The position numbers were made by a program, and so were the translations under genes. From JAUYIV01 sp040882645 (GTDB lineage Bacteria; Actinomycetota; Acidimicrobiia; Spongiisociales; UBA11373), in the NCBI GenBank assembly GCA_040882645.1, contig JBBEAX010000047.1, forward strand, positions 45,991 to 109,990: a stretch of DNA of 64,000 nt, written 5' to 3'. A model generated the notes under the pieces. It had not been told where the DNA came from. It did no database searches and was given only the letters and a program-made list of their open reading frames with translations. Shown piece after piece: positions 32,076 through 40,414 of the stretch (its first letter is position 1; each line of letters begins with the position of its first letter).

Positions 32076-32731
32076 CACGCCATTGGGATTTGGAGTGGTC
32101 GCCAGGGCGCACCGTTCCTCTCGTCACCGAGGGTGCCGGTTCGACCGCGGTGGTGCTCGCCCATGGCGCAGGCGCCGGCCAGGCGCACGCCTTCATGGTG
32201 GGAATGAGGCAGCGTCTTGCCGCGGGACTGTCCGTGACGACCTTCGACTACCCGTACAAAGCGGCGGGACGGCGCGCTCCCGATCGGATGGAGATCCTCC
32301 TCGAGTGTCATCAGGCCGTCGCCTCCGCGGTCGCCGCCGGGGCGGACCGCCTCGTGCTCGGCGGCAAGTCGATGGGTGGTCGGATGGCGTCGCACCTCGC
32401 GGAACCAGCAGCAGCCGCCCGTTTCTTCCTCGGCTACCCGCTGATGCCTATCGGTAAGACCGAGCCCCGGGACACCTCTCACCTCGACCAGGTCACCACG
32501 CCGATGTTGTTCGTCCAAGGCGAGCGGGACCGGCTCGGCCCGCCGGTGATGCTGGCCCCGATCATCGCCCGCCTTGGAACCGCCTCGATGGTCGTGGTTC
32601 CCGACGCGGACCACTCGTACACCGTTCCGAAGAAGTCGGGGGTATCAGCCGACCGGATGCTCGATCGAGTCGCTGGAATCGTCGTCGCTTGGCTGGCCAA
32701 AGTGTTGGTTCAGCGCTCTGGCGCCTCGTAG
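32072..32731 (+). CDS. Alpha/beta hydrolase, KANL3/Tex30-like
   Basis: The 219-residue protein has the alpha/beta-hydrolase pattern: LAHGAGAGQAHAFM (oxyanion region), nucleophile elbow GGKSMGGRMASH with Ser, the Asp in VQGERDRLGPP and the His in DADHSYTVP. It matches the short dienelactone-hydrolase-like group known as KANL3/Tex30. The GTG start overlaps the stop of the acyl-CoA synthetase. The 3' end overlaps the convergent sixA-like gene by 22 nt. Confidence 0.82.
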   Translation: MTRHWDLEWSPGRTVPLVTEGAGSTAVVLAHGAGAGQAHAFMVGMRQRLAAGLSVTTFDYPYKAAGRRAPDRMEILLECHQAVASAVAAGADRLVLGGKSMGGRMASHLAEPAAAARFFLGYPLMPIGKTEPRDTSHLDQVTTPMLFVQGERDRLGPPVMLAPIIARLGTASMVVVPDADHSYTVPKKSGVSADRMLDRVAGIVVAWLAKVLVQRSGAS

Positions 32732-33165
32732 CTCGCCGAGACGATCCGACCGCCGTCACGTTCGAGGCGGAGTATCGCCCCCTTCTCGAACGGCATCCAC
32801 GGGCCCAGCGGCGCCCCCCCGGCGGCGAAAAGGCCCCCCAGGGCGTGCAGGACGTCGCCGTGGCTGCAGATCACGGTGCCTTCCACAGCGTCGAGGACCA
32901 ACCGTGCGGCTCCGCTTCCCCCCGCTCCTTCGGCGAGTTCAGGCAACTCGTCTACCTCGATGTCGAGCATCGCTGCCAGCGGACTCACCGTCTGTACACA
33001 CCGCAGGTACGGGCTCGAGAAGACCGTGGTGGCGCCGTCTGCGAAGAGGGCTTCCCCGATCCTCTTCGCCTGAAGGTGGCCCCGCTCGCTGAGCGGGCGC
33101 TCGTCGCCCGGTCCCTTCCAGTTGGCGGAGCTTCCCGCGTGCGCGTGGCGGACGACAAAGATCAT
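32710..33165 (-). CDS. SixA-like histidine phosphatase
   Basis: The 151-residue protein of the histidine-phosphatase superfamily has the RHAHAG catalytic motif at residues 7-12, the ERPLSERG loop, SSPYLRCVQT and a second His in VICSHGDVL. The ATG overlaps the Ppk1-Nudix stop (ATGA), so the two are coupled. In mycobacteria the histidine-phosphatase domain is fused to a Nudix domain in MutT1 beside ppk; here it is a separate gene. It may remove phosphate from diadenosine polyphosphate or 8-oxo-dGTP products, or from phosphohistidine. Confidence 0.85.
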   Translation of the reverse strand: MIFVVRHAHAGSSANWKGPGDERPLSERGHLQAKRIGEALFADGATTVFSSPYLRCVQTVSPLAAMLDIEVDELPELAEGAGGSGAARLVLDAVEGTVICSHGDVLHALGGLFAAGGAPLGPWMPFEKGAILRLERDGGRIVSASYEAPER

Positions 33166-35648
33166 CGCGGCATGTCGATCGACGCACGCAACACCGCTCG
33201 GTCGCGCTCGTAGGTGAGCAGGTCGACCGCGTCGTCGAGGGTTTGCCACGCGACCTTGTCGACTTCGTCATTGGGGGCGAATGCCCCGCCTTCGATCGAC
33301 ATTGCCCAGTAATGGACGATCTTGGGTCTCCCGGAACGGTCGGGGTACTCGACGGCTCCCACATACGATCCCAATGCGGCGTTATACCCGGTTTCTTCAA
33401 GGACCTCGCGGAGTGCGGCCTCGGCGGCCGTCTCTCCGTCGTCGACCTTGCCCTTGGGGAAGGACCAATCCCCGTACCGGGGGCGGTGGACGAGGAGAAC
33501 CTGCTGCTCGCCGTCAGACGATTGGGTGACGATGCCGCCCGCTGCCGGCACCATCTCCGGGATGTCGAGTGCCCGCGCGGGATCGGGAAGCGCGCCCTGC
33601 GACCGCGCTAGAGCCAGCGCCTGGAACCGCCGGTGCGCCTCGAGCCCGAGGACGGTCGGCACCTTGGTCCACTTCGAGTCGACCAACTCCCACGCCAGAC
33701 GATCGTCGGCGAGGCATACCCGCAGCAGCTCTTCGAGGCGTTTTCGCAGCCGGGGGTGGTAGATCGGGGTGATCGCCTCGACGCGGCCATCCAGGTTGCG
33801 GGTCATCAGGTCGGCCGACCCGATCAAGTACTCGGCGTCGTCGCCTTTCCCGAAGCGGAATACCCGGCTGTGCTCCAGGTACCGGCCGAGGATCGACCTC
33901 ACCTTGATCGTCTCCGAGAGGCCGGGAACGCCGGGGCGCAGGCAGCACATGCCCCTCACCACCAGCTCGATCGGCGTGCCGGCCTCCGAAGCGGCGTAGA
34001 GCTCGTCGATCATCGTCGGGTCCACCAGGTGGTTCAGCTTCATCACGATGCTCCCCTTGGCCCCGCGGGCAGCCTGGGCGCGGATCCGGGCCGTGATCGC
34101 CTCACGCAATCCGGTGGGAGCAACGATGATCCGGCGGTAGTCGTGCTTCTGGCCGTACCCGGTGAGCACGTTGAAAAGCTCCGAGAGGTCGGCACCGATC
34201 TCGTCGTCCGCGGTCAGTAGCCCGAGGTCCTCGTAGAGGCGGGCCGTGTTCGGGTTGTAGTTGCCCGTCCCGATGTGTGAGTAGCGCTTGAGGCTGTCGC
34301 CCTCGCGCCGCACTACGAGGGCGATCTTGGCGTGGGTCTTGAGGCCGGCGACGCCATACACGACGTGAACCCCGGACTCCTCGAGAATCCGGGCCCAGGA
34401 GATGTTGGCTTCCTCGTCGAAGCGAGCCTTCAGCTCGACCAGCACCACGACCTGCTTGCCACGACGGGCAGCCGCGATCAGCGACTTCACGATCGACTGC
34501 TCGCCACCGAGGGCGGGGTCCTCCGGGTCAGATGTGCGGTAGAGCGTCTGCTTGATGGCGACCACATTGGGATCTCGGGAGGCGGCGGCGATGAAGGCTC
34601 CGACCGACGTTCCGAAGGACTCATAGGGAAGGTGGACGAGGACGTCTCGTTCGGCGAGCCGATCCAGCACGCTCCCGTCGGACTCGAGCTTGGACAGAAT
34701 GGGCTGCGTCGTCGGCATCCACACATCCGGCTTGAGGTCGGGGCGGTCGAGGGCGCTCACCGTCGAAAGGCCCGCCAGGGCGAGCAGCCCGTCGTTGACA
34801 TACACCTCGGACGGCTCGAGCCTCATCTCGCCCATCAGCAGGTCGAGCATGCCGTCGGGCATCGTCGAGTCGACCACCAGGCGGACTAGGCGGCTGAATC
34901 GATGGCGCGTTTGGAGCAATTCCTCCATTGCCTCGAGCAAATCCTCTGCTTCACCCTCTTCGATCGCCTGGTCGGCGCTGCGTGTTACCCGGAAGGGGTG
35001 GCTGCTGATGACTTCCTTGCCGGGAAACAGAGTGTCGAGCTGCGAGGCGAGCAACTGCTCGACGGGTACGAGGATCATCCCGTCCTGCACTCCGATCAAC
35101 CGCGGCAGCAGGGGCGGCACCTTCACCCGGGCGAAGTGGTCTTGCCCGGTTGCTGGATCGCGCACCGCGACGGCGAGGTTCAACGACAGGTTGGAGATGT
35201 ACGGGAAGGGGTGTTGCGGGTCGACGGCCAGCGGCGTCAGAATCGGATAGATCTCGCGCTCGTACATCGCGACGAGCTCCTTGCGGTGCTTCTTCTTGAG
35301 ATCGTCCCAGTCCACGATCAGCACGCCGTGGTCGGCGAGTCCGGGGATCAGCTCATTGGCGAGGAGCCGCTCGGACCGGTCGTCGAGGGAGACGACCCGG
35401 GGACGAATCAGGTCGAGCTGTTCCCCCGGTCCCTGGGCATCCGGGCTTCCGCCGTCGACCCCGGCCGACACCTGCTCGCGCAACCCGGCAACGCGCACCT
35501 GGAAGAACTCGTCGAGATTCCCGGCGACGATCGAAACGAATCGAACCCGCTCGAGAATCGGGAGGTTCGGATCCTCGGCCAGCGCCAGCACCCGATCCTG
35601 AAAGTCGAGCAGGCTGAGTTCGCGGTTGTGATAGCGGGGAGCGGTCAC
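33162..35648 (-). CDS. ppk1: Polyphosphate kinase 1 fused to a Nudix hydrolase
   Basis: Residues 1-690 are polyphosphate kinase 1: N-terminal RELSLLDFQDRVLALAED, the VRFVSIVAGNLDEFFQVRV segment, the phosphorylation-site region GLKTHAKIALVVRRE and the second catalytic-His context (LEHSRVFRFGKG). From about 695 a Nudix domain follows (VPAAGGIVTQ), with the Nudix box at 733-755 (GKVDDGETAAEA then REVLEETGY). Ppk1 is normally about 690-740 residues, so the extra 134 are a true fusion. The GTG is leaderless (TACTCT 6 nt upstream). Confidence 0.92.
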   Translation of the reverse strand: MTAPRYHNRELSLLDFQDRVLALAEDPNLPILERVRFVSIVAGNLDEFFQVRVAGLREQVSAGVDGGSPDAQGPGEQLDLIRPRVVSLDDRSERLLANELIPGLADHGVLIVDWDDLKKKHRKELVAMYEREIYPILTPLAVDPQHPFPYISNLSLNLAVAVRDPATGQDHFARVKVPPLLPRLIGVQDGMILVPVEQLLASQLDTLFPGKEVISSHPFRVTRSADQAIEEGEAEDLLEAMEELLQTRHRFSRLVRLVVDSTMPDGMLDLLMGEMRLEPSEVYVNDGLLALAGLSTVSALDRPDLKPDVWMPTTQPILSKLESDGSVLDRLAERDVLVHLPYESFGTSVGAFIAAASRDPNVVAIKQTLYRTSDPEDPALGGEQSIVKSLIAAARRGKQVVVLVELKARFDEEANISWARILEESGVHVVYGVAGLKTHAKIALVVRREGDSLKRYSHIGTGNYNPNTARLYEDLGLLTADDEIGADLSELFNVLTGYGQKHDYRRIIVAPTGLREAITARIRAQAARGAKGSIVMKLNHLVDPTMIDELYAASEAGTPIELVVRGMCCLRPGVPGLSETIKVRSILGRYLEHSRVFRFGKGDDAEYLIGSADLMTRNLDGRVEAITPIYHPRLRKRLEELLRVCLADDRLAWELVDSKWTKVPTVLGLEAHRRFQALALARSQGALPDPARALDIPEMVPAAGGIVTQSSDGEQQVLLVHRPRYGDWSFPKGKVDDGETAAEAALREVLEETGYNAALGSYVGAVEYPDRSGRPKIVHYWAMSIEGGAFAPNDEVDKVAWQTLDDAVDLLTYERDRAVLRASIDMPR

Positions 35649-35654
35649 AGCGGG

Positions 35655-35660
35655 AGAGTA
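35655..35660 (-). promoter_or_regulatory. -10 box TACTCT, leaderless arrangement (ppk1)
   Basis: On the minus strand TACTCT ends exactly 6 nt before the ppk1 GTG at 35648. Confidence 0.55.
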
Positions 35661-35669
35661 TCAAGGGAG

Positions 35670-35746
35670 CCAAGAGCCAACGGCCAACAGCCAACAGCCA
35701 ACGGCCAACAGCCAACGGCCAAGATTCAAGATTCAAGATTCAAGAC
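35670..35746. repeat. Heptamer repeat, CCAACNG then TCAAGAN (11 copies)
   Basis: Eleven heptamers in exact register: CCAAGAG, six CCAACGG/CCAACAG, CCAAGAT, then TCAAGAT twice and TCAAGAC. One array passes smoothly from the CCAACNG family to the TCAAGAN family, showing that units can mutate while the 7-bp period holds. It fills the gap between rpiB and ppk1. Confidence 0.9.
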
Positions 35747-35765
35747 GGAACCTGGAGTTCCTGGC

Positions 35766-36299
35766 CTAGCGGTCCGCGGGGCCGCTTTCCTCGGGTGAGC
35801 GAGGGGAATCGAAGTCTTGGCTCTTGATTCTTGGCTCTTCACTCTTGGCTCTTGACTCTTGACTCTCGAGCTCGGTGATCTTTCCGACCCTTCTTACGTG
35901 GCGCTCGGCGCCGCTGAAGCGGGATTCGAGGAAAGCCCGTACGAGCTCCTCGGCGAGGCTCTCGCCGACGACCCGGCTGCCGAGGGCGAGCACGTTCACG
36001 TCGTCGTGCTCGACGCTCTGATGAGCGGTGTAGGTGTCATGGGCGACGGCGGCCCGAATGCCGCGGATCTTGTTCGCGGCGATGGCTGCCCCCGCACCCG
36101 ATCCGCACACCAAGATGCCGCGGTCCACCCGACCCGACACCACGGCCCGGCCGACGGCGGCGGCGTAGTCGGGGTAGTCGACGGGGTCTGGCGAGTGGGT
36201 GCCGAGATCGGTGACTGCGTGGCCCGAGTCGGCGACCAGTCGCGCCAGGTGCTCTTTCAGTTCGAACCCGGCGTGGTCGGCGGCGATGGCGATGCGCAT
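35766..36299 (-). CDS. rpiB: Ribose-5-phosphate isomerase B
   Basis: This 177-residue protein contains a complete RpiB domain (1-142): IAIAADHAGFELKEHL, the catalytic Cys65 in ILVCGSGAG, AANKIRGIRAA and EHDDVNVLALG. It is the likely housekeeping enzyme of the pentose-phosphate pathway. It keeps the Cys that the BMC-linked homologue (23723) has lost. The last 35 residues (ESQESRAKSEEPRIKSQDF) are encoded by an eight-copy heptamer repeat and have no counterpart in the family. The ATG has a -10 box (TAGCCT) 6 nt upstream. Confidence 0.9.
   Translation of the reverse strand: MRIAIAADHAGFELKEHLARLVADSGHAVTDLGTHSPDPVDYPDYAAAVGRAVVSGRVDRGILVCGSGAGAAIAANKIRGIRAAVAHDTYTAHQSVEHDDVNVLALGSRVVGESLAEELVRAFLESRFSGAERHVRRVGKITELESQESRAKSEEPRIKSQDFDSPRSPEESGPADR
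35815..35870. repeat. Heptamer repeat, unit TCTTGRC (8 copies) inside rpiB
   Basis: Eight tandem heptamers (TCTTGGC, TCTTGAT, TCTTGGC, TCTTCAC, TCTTGGC, two TCTTGAC, TCTCGAG) overlap codons 144-162 of rpiB. They face the TCAAGAN units at 35726-35746, so the arms could base-pair. Confidence 0.88.
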
Positions 36300-36305
36300 G
36301 GCGGC

Positions 36306-36311
36306 AGGCTA
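36306..36311 (-). promoter_or_regulatory. -10 box TAGCCT, leaderless arrangement (rpiB)
   Basis: On the minus strand TAGCCT ends exactly 6 nt before the rpiB ATG at 36299. Confidence 0.55.
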
Positions 36312-36351
36312 GTGAACGGGCGTCTGCCGACGCCCAACTTCGCTCCCTCCG

Positions 36352-36357
36352 TACAAT
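36352..36357 (+). promoter_or_regulatory. -10 box TACAAT, leaderless arrangement (murA)
   Basis: TACAAT ends 7 nt before the murA GTG at 36365. It is 41 nt from the divergent rpiB -10 box, so the two genes share a compact promoter region. Confidence 0.6.
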
Positions 36358-36364
36358 CGCCGCC

Positions 36365-37621
36365 GTGGATCAACTCGTCGTCACCGGGGGCGCTCGCCTC
36401 GAGGGTTCGGTGGAGGTGCTCGGCGCCAAGAACGCTGTTCTCAAGCACCTGGTCGCCACCCTGCTGGCACCCGGCGGCCACCGCATCGACAATGTCCCCG
36501 CCATCCTCGATGTTCGGCTGATGTGCGACGTCGTCCAGCACATCGGGGCATCCACCCGGTTCGACGGTTCGACGGTGTTCGTCGACGTTCCCGAACTGCT
36601 GAACCCCGAGGCGCCGATCGACCTGGTGCGGCGGATGCGGGCATCGATTCTGGTGCTCGGGGCGCTCCTAGCCAGATGCGGAGAGGCCCGGGTAGCCCTG
36701 CCCGGCGGTGACGACTTCGGCTCGCGACCCATCGACATGCATCTCGATGGACTCGAGGCGATGGGCGCATCCTTCGAGCTGGTGCATGGGGTCCTGAACG
36801 CGACCGCACCGGATGGTCTTCACGGCGCGGAGGTTTACCTCGAGTTCCCGAGCGTGGGAGCCACCGAGAACGTCTTGCTGGCGGGCGTGATGGCCCGGGG
36901 CACGACGACGATCGGCAATGCCGCCCGTGAGCCCGAGATCCAGGATCTCGCCGAGTTTCTGACGAAGATGGGTGCCCGCATCCGGGGGGCAGGCACCTCG
37001 ACCATCGAGATCGAGGGCGTCGGTTCGCTCGACCCGGCCGAGCACCGTGCCGTGCCTGACCGGCTCGAGGCCGGCACCTACCTGATCGCCGGTGCGATCA
37101 CGGGTGGGGAGGTCACGGTGACGGGTTGTGTGCCCGATCATCTGAGAATGGAGTTGCGCAAGTTGGGCGCCGCCGGCTGTGAGTACGACCTCGGCAAAGA
37201 CTTCGTCACCCTACGCGGGCCTGAGCGGCCGCAACCGGTCGATTTCGTCACCCTGCCGTACCCCGGCTTTCACACCGACATGCATCCCCAAATGGTCGCG
37301 CTGCTGTCGGTGGCTGGCGGCACTTCGGTGATCACCGAGAACATCTACGCGGCGCGGTTCCGGTACGTCGGTGAGCTCAACCGGATGGGAGCGGACATCC
37401 AACTCGAGGGTCAGCACGTGATCGCCCGTGGGGTTGCCGCGCTGTCGGGATGCCCGGTGGACGCGTGCGACATTCGGGCGGGCGCCGCGCTGGTGCTCGC
37501 CGGTCTCCGCGCCGAGGGCTACACGACGGTCACCGATGCTCAACACATCGACCGTGGATACTCCGACTTCGCCGGGAACCTGCGAAGCCTGGGCGCGGAG
37601 ATAGTCAGAGAGGTTGGCTGA
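36365..37621 (+). CDS. murA: UDP-N-acetylglucosamine 1-carboxyvinyltransferase
   Basis: MurA transfers enolpyruvate from PEP to UDP-GlcNAc, the first committed step of peptidoglycan synthesis. The 418-residue protein has the substrate-binding AKNAVLKH (K22, N23), VRRMRASILVLGALLAR and LPYPGFHTDMHPQM segments. The loop residue that is Cys115 in Escherichia coli is Asp116 here (LPGGDDFGSRP). Cys-to-Asp enzymes, as in Mycobacterium tuberculosis, are active but insensitive to fosfomycin. Length and order match the family. Confidence 0.93.
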   Translation: MDQLVVTGGARLEGSVEVLGAKNAVLKHLVATLLAPGGHRIDNVPAILDVRLMCDVVQHIGASTRFDGSTVFVDVPELLNPEAPIDLVRRMRASILVLGALLARCGEARVALPGGDDFGSRPIDMHLDGLEAMGASFELVHGVLNATAPDGLHGAEVYLEFPSVGATENVLLAGVMARGTTTIGNAAREPEIQDLAEFLTKMGARIRGAGTSTIEIEGVGSLDPAEHRAVPDRLEAGTYLIAGAITGGEVTVTGCVPDHLRMELRKLGAAGCEYDLGKDFVTLRGPERPQPVDFVTLPYPGFHTDMHPQMVALLSVAGGTSVITENIYAARFRYVGELNRMGADIQLEGQHVIARGVAALSGCPVDACDIRAGAALVLAGLRAEGYTTVTDAQHIDRGYSDFAGNLRSLGAEIVREVG

Positions 37622-37741
37622 GAGGCGTAGCCGATAGCCAGATCGCGATCGGACTACGGGCTACAGCTACGGCTCCAGCCAGAGCGCGGCCGAACCCTCC
37701 TGCTGGGCTGGGGCTGGGGCAGCGGCGGGCGAAGCCCGACG

Positions 37742-38008
37742 CTAAATCGCGACGACTTCCATCACTCCGGGGACTCGGTCGCGGAGGATCCGCTCGATGC
37801 CGGCGGTGAGGGTCATCGTGGACATCGGGCAACCGCCACAGGCGCCGACCATCTGAAGGTTGACGGTGCCGCCGTCCACACCGAGGAGGATCAGGTCACC
37901 GCCGTCCGCCTGGAGGGCAGGACGGATGTATTCGAGCGTCTCTTGGAGCGCGTTGAGATCGACCTTCCCTGAGGTCTCTTCGACTACTGCGGTGGTGTCT
38001 TCGGTCAT
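37742..38008 (-). CDS. NifU-like Fe-S scaffold domain protein
   Basis: The 88-residue protein is a stand-alone NifU C-terminal domain with the CxxC cluster site in GACGGCPMSTMTL (Cys about 57 and 60). Such proteins carry or transfer Fe-S clusters. The extended acidic N-terminus (about 1-15) is not part of the domain. It has its own gap on both sides. GAAGG lies close to the ATG. Confidence 0.88.
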   Translation of the reverse strand: MTEDTTAVVEETSGKVDLNALQETLEYIRPALQADGGDLILLGVDGGTVNLQMVGACGGCPMSTMTLTAGIERILRDRVPGVMEVVAI

Positions 38009-38123
38009 GCCTTCACTTCAACGGAAAGGGGGAATGAACATTCCCTCGGAAAGCGAGGGTAATGCGTCAAACCAACAGTCCATAGCCCACAGTCCGCGAC
38101 GAAAGGCCTGGCTTCTTTCTTGC

Positions 38124-38151
38124 GGAGGGCGGAAGGCGAAAGGCTGAAGGC
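38124..38151. repeat. Heptamer repeat, unit GGAAGGC (4 copies)
   Basis: GGAGGGC, GGAAGGC, GAAAGGC and TGAAGGC lie in tandem upstream of meaB. The family recurs at 41481 and 56005. The preceding 38070-38100 stretch (CCAACAG, TCCATAG, CCCACAG) is a decayed array of the same period. Confidence 0.8.
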
Positions 38152-38190
38152 CGCCTCGTCTGGCAGGGGCTGGAGCTGTAGCCGGGGCTG

Positions 38191-38196
38191 TACTCT
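38191..38196 (+). promoter_or_regulatory. -10 box TACTCT, leaderless arrangement (meaB)
   Basis: TACTCT ends exactly 6 nt before the meaB ATG and is preceded by GGCTG. Confidence 0.55.
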
Positions 38197-38202
38197 CGCC
38201 TT

Positions 38203-39141
38203 ATGCCCGCTCTCCCGACTCCGGCCGCGCTCGTTTCCGCCGTCTCGGCTGGTGATCGTCGGGCGTTGGCCCGCCTGATCTCGATTCTGGAGGATCGGCG
38301 GGATGGCTACGACACGATTCTCCCGATCGCGTTCGCGGCGGCAAGACCGTCGCATCGGATCGGGATCACCGGGGCCCCGGGGTCGGGGAAAAGCACCCTC
38401 ACGGATGGTCTGATCGGCTTGGCCCGGGCGGGAGGAGACGAGATCGCGGTATTGGCGGTCGACCCCACCAGTCCTTTCTCGGGTGGCGCAGTTCTCGGCG
38501 ATCGAGTTCGGATGCAGGACCACATCCTCGATCAGGGGGTCTACATCCGATCGATGGCCACGCGAGGGCACCTCGGCGGCTTGTCGGCTGCCGCCCCCAA
38601 AGCACTGCTCGCATTGGAGGTCGCGCAGTTTCCCTGGGTGGTCGTCGAGACCGTCGGCGTCGGTCAGGACGAGGTCGAGATCGCCGCCGCGGCAGACACC
38701 GTGATCGTGGTGGTCACCTCGGGATGGGGTGACGGCATCCAGGCGGCCAAGGCAGGGATCCTCGAGATCGGTGACGTGTTCGTCGTGAACAAGGCCGATC
38801 GGCCCGGGGCGCAGGACACGGCCGCCGAGTTGCGGGCGATGCTGGCGCTCGGCGAGGCGGCAGGGTGGGAGCCACCGATCATCCAGACGGTGGGAACGAC
38901 CGGCGTGGGCGTCGACCAAGTGTGGTCGGCCGTCGCCGCCCACCGCGAGCATCTCGGGTCGGAGGGCCTCGTGGCCGACCGGGGACGCCGCCGTCGCGCC
39001 GAACTCGAGACGGCTCTGGTGGAGTTCCTCAGGGACCGGGCTCTCGATCTGGCGGCGAAGGGCGGCGAGGTCACGAGTGCCGTGGTGGCGGGTGATCTCG
39101 ATCCGTGGACCGCCGCCCGGAGACTGGCGGATGGTGCCTGA
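38203..39141 (+). CDS. meaB: Methylmalonyl-CoA mutase-associated GTPase MeaB
   Basis: MeaB is the G3E-family chaperone that loads and protects B12-dependent methylmalonyl-CoA mutase. The 312-residue protein has the P-loop GAPGSGKST (about 52-60), switch sequences VDPTSPFSGGAVLGDR, VVVETVGVGQDE and the base-specificity motif NKADR. The mutase itself is not in the window. The enoyl-CoA hydratase gene starts 78 nt downstream, so a link with propionate or acyl-CoA metabolism is possible. Confidence 0.92.
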   Translation: MPALPTPAALVSAVSAGDRRALARLISILEDRRDGYDTILPIAFAAARPSHRIGITGAPGSGKSTLTDGLIGLARAGGDEIAVLAVDPTSPFSGGAVLGDRVRMQDHILDQGVYIRSMATRGHLGGLSAAAPKALLALEVAQFPWVVVETVGVGQDEVEIAAAADTVIVVVTSGWGDGIQAAKAGILEIGDVFVVNKADRPGAQDTAAELRAMLALGEAAGWEPPIIQTVGTTGVGVDQVWSAVAAHREHLGSEGLVADRGRRRRAELETALVEFLRDRALDLAAKGGEVTSAVVAGDLDPWTAARRLADGA

Positions 39142-39219
39142 GCATCGGCCCGGGACCGCAGACATCTGACATCTGGCCGTGCAGCGGTCAGAATCACCGC
39201 ACCCGATCCGGAGAAGCAG

Positions 39220-39990
39220 ATGTCATTGGTTCGCTACCAGGCCGACGGCGCAGTCGCCATCATCACCCTCGACCGTCCTCCGGTGAATGCTCTGTCGGCG
39301 CAATTGGTCGCCGATCTGGAGGAGGCGATCGATCGATCAGCCGAGGGGGCCGTGCGGGCCGTGGTTGTCACGGGTTCCCCCCACTTCGCCGCCGGGGCCG
39401 ACATCTCCGAGTTCAAGGCGGCGATGGACTCAGGCGGTAGTGGAGCAGGCCTCGGTGTCGAACTGGGGCAGGCCCTCAACACCCTCGCCGCGCTTCCCAA
39501 GCCAGTGATCGCTGCGGTCCGCGGATTCGCCCTCGGCGGCGGTCTCGAGTTGGCGATGGCGTGTGACCTTCGCGTGCTGTCCGAGGGCGCCAGAGTCGGA
39601 CAGCCCGAGATCAAGCTCGGGGTGATCCCCGGCGCCGGCGGCACTCAGCGGCTCACCCGCCTGGTGGGGGTCGGCCGGGCCAAGGACCTGGTATTGACCG
39701 GGCGGATGATCGATGCCCCCACCGCCCTGGCGTGGGGTCTGGCCGATCGAGTGGTGCCGGAGGAGGAACTCGACGCGGCGGCGCGGGCGCTGGCCGACGA
39801 GCTGGCGGCAGGGGCAACGGTGGCGATGGCGATAGGGAAGGACGTGATCGACGACGGGTTCTCGATGCGCCTCGGCGACGCTCTGGCGATCGAGGCAGCC
39901 GGCTTCCGCAAGGCGTTCGAGACCGAGGATGCACGGGAGGGGGTGGCAGCCTTTCTCGAAAAGCGGCCACCGAGTTTCAGGGGTCGGTGA
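39220..39990 (+). CDS. Enoyl-CoA hydratase/isomerase
   Basis: The 256-residue crotonase-family protein shows HFAAGADISEFKA (oxyanion hole), AVRGFALGGGLELAMACDLR and GQPEIKLGVIPGAGGTQRLTR with both catalytic-Glu positions (ELAM and PEIK) retained. It likely hydrates enoyl-CoA in beta-oxidation. GGAG lies upstream of the ATG, so this gene has a normal leader. Its end overlaps the convergent SRPBCC gene by 14 nt. Confidence 0.9.
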   Translation: MSLVRYQADGAVAIITLDRPPVNALSAQLVADLEEAIDRSAEGAVRAVVVTGSPHFAAGADISEFKAAMDSGGSGAGLGVELGQALNTLAALPKPVIAAVRGFALGGGLELAMACDLRVLSEGARVGQPEIKLGVIPGAGGTQRLTRLVGVGRAKDLVLTGRMIDAPTALAWGLADRVVPEEELDAAARALADELAAGATVAMAIGKDVIDDGFSMRLGDALAIEAAGFRKAFETEDAREGVAAFLEKRPPSFRGR

Positions 39991-40414
39991 GCCGGGACTG
40001 CAGCCTGCGGAGATTGCCTCTCCATACCCGGGTCAGGATGGGACGGGCGGCCCATGCTCCGATTGGCCCACCGAGGAACCAGGGAAACCGGACGGTCTCG
40101 GTCCAGGTGAATCGGGTGCCCCGGCCAGTGGGCTCGAGGCTGAACCGGCCGGTCCCCTTGAAGAGACCCTGGTGAGTGACGCCCATCGCCGCCGGGCTGT
40201 CCCACTCGGTGAACTCCATCACATCGGTGGTGCGCAGCGGTCCGATCCTGGTGGCCACCCGAATGCGGGTCCCGACGCCGCGACGGCGCTCGTCCTCGAA
40301 CTCGACGGCGATTGCATCGGCCATCCACCGAGGATGGTCTTCGAGGCGCTCCAGTTCGGCCCAAACCGTCTCCGGCGGGAGGGGTACCTCCACGGCCACC
40401 CGGATCGGTCTCAT
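39977..40414 (-). CDS. SRPBCC-family lipid/ligand-binding protein
   Basis: The 145-residue protein has the polyketide-cyclase/START-like pattern: an initial strand (IRVAVEVPLPPETVWAEL), a W-containing turn (HPRWM), alternating strands and a long C-terminal helix. Members bind hydrophobic ligands; no catalytic residues are evident. The start overlaps the hydrolase gene stop (ATGA), so the two are co-expressed. Confidence 0.78.
   Translation of the reverse strand: MRPIRVAVEVPLPPETVWAELERLEDHPRWMADAIAVEFEDERRRGVGTRIRVATRIGPLRTTDVMEFTEWDSPAAMGVTHQGLFKGTGRFSLEPTGRGTRFTWTETVRFPWFLGGPIGAWAARPILTRVWRGNLRRLQSRLTDP

Noticed and set aside
35670..35870. Possible CRISPR array
   Set aside because: The units are 7 bp with no spacers, and there are no cas genes.
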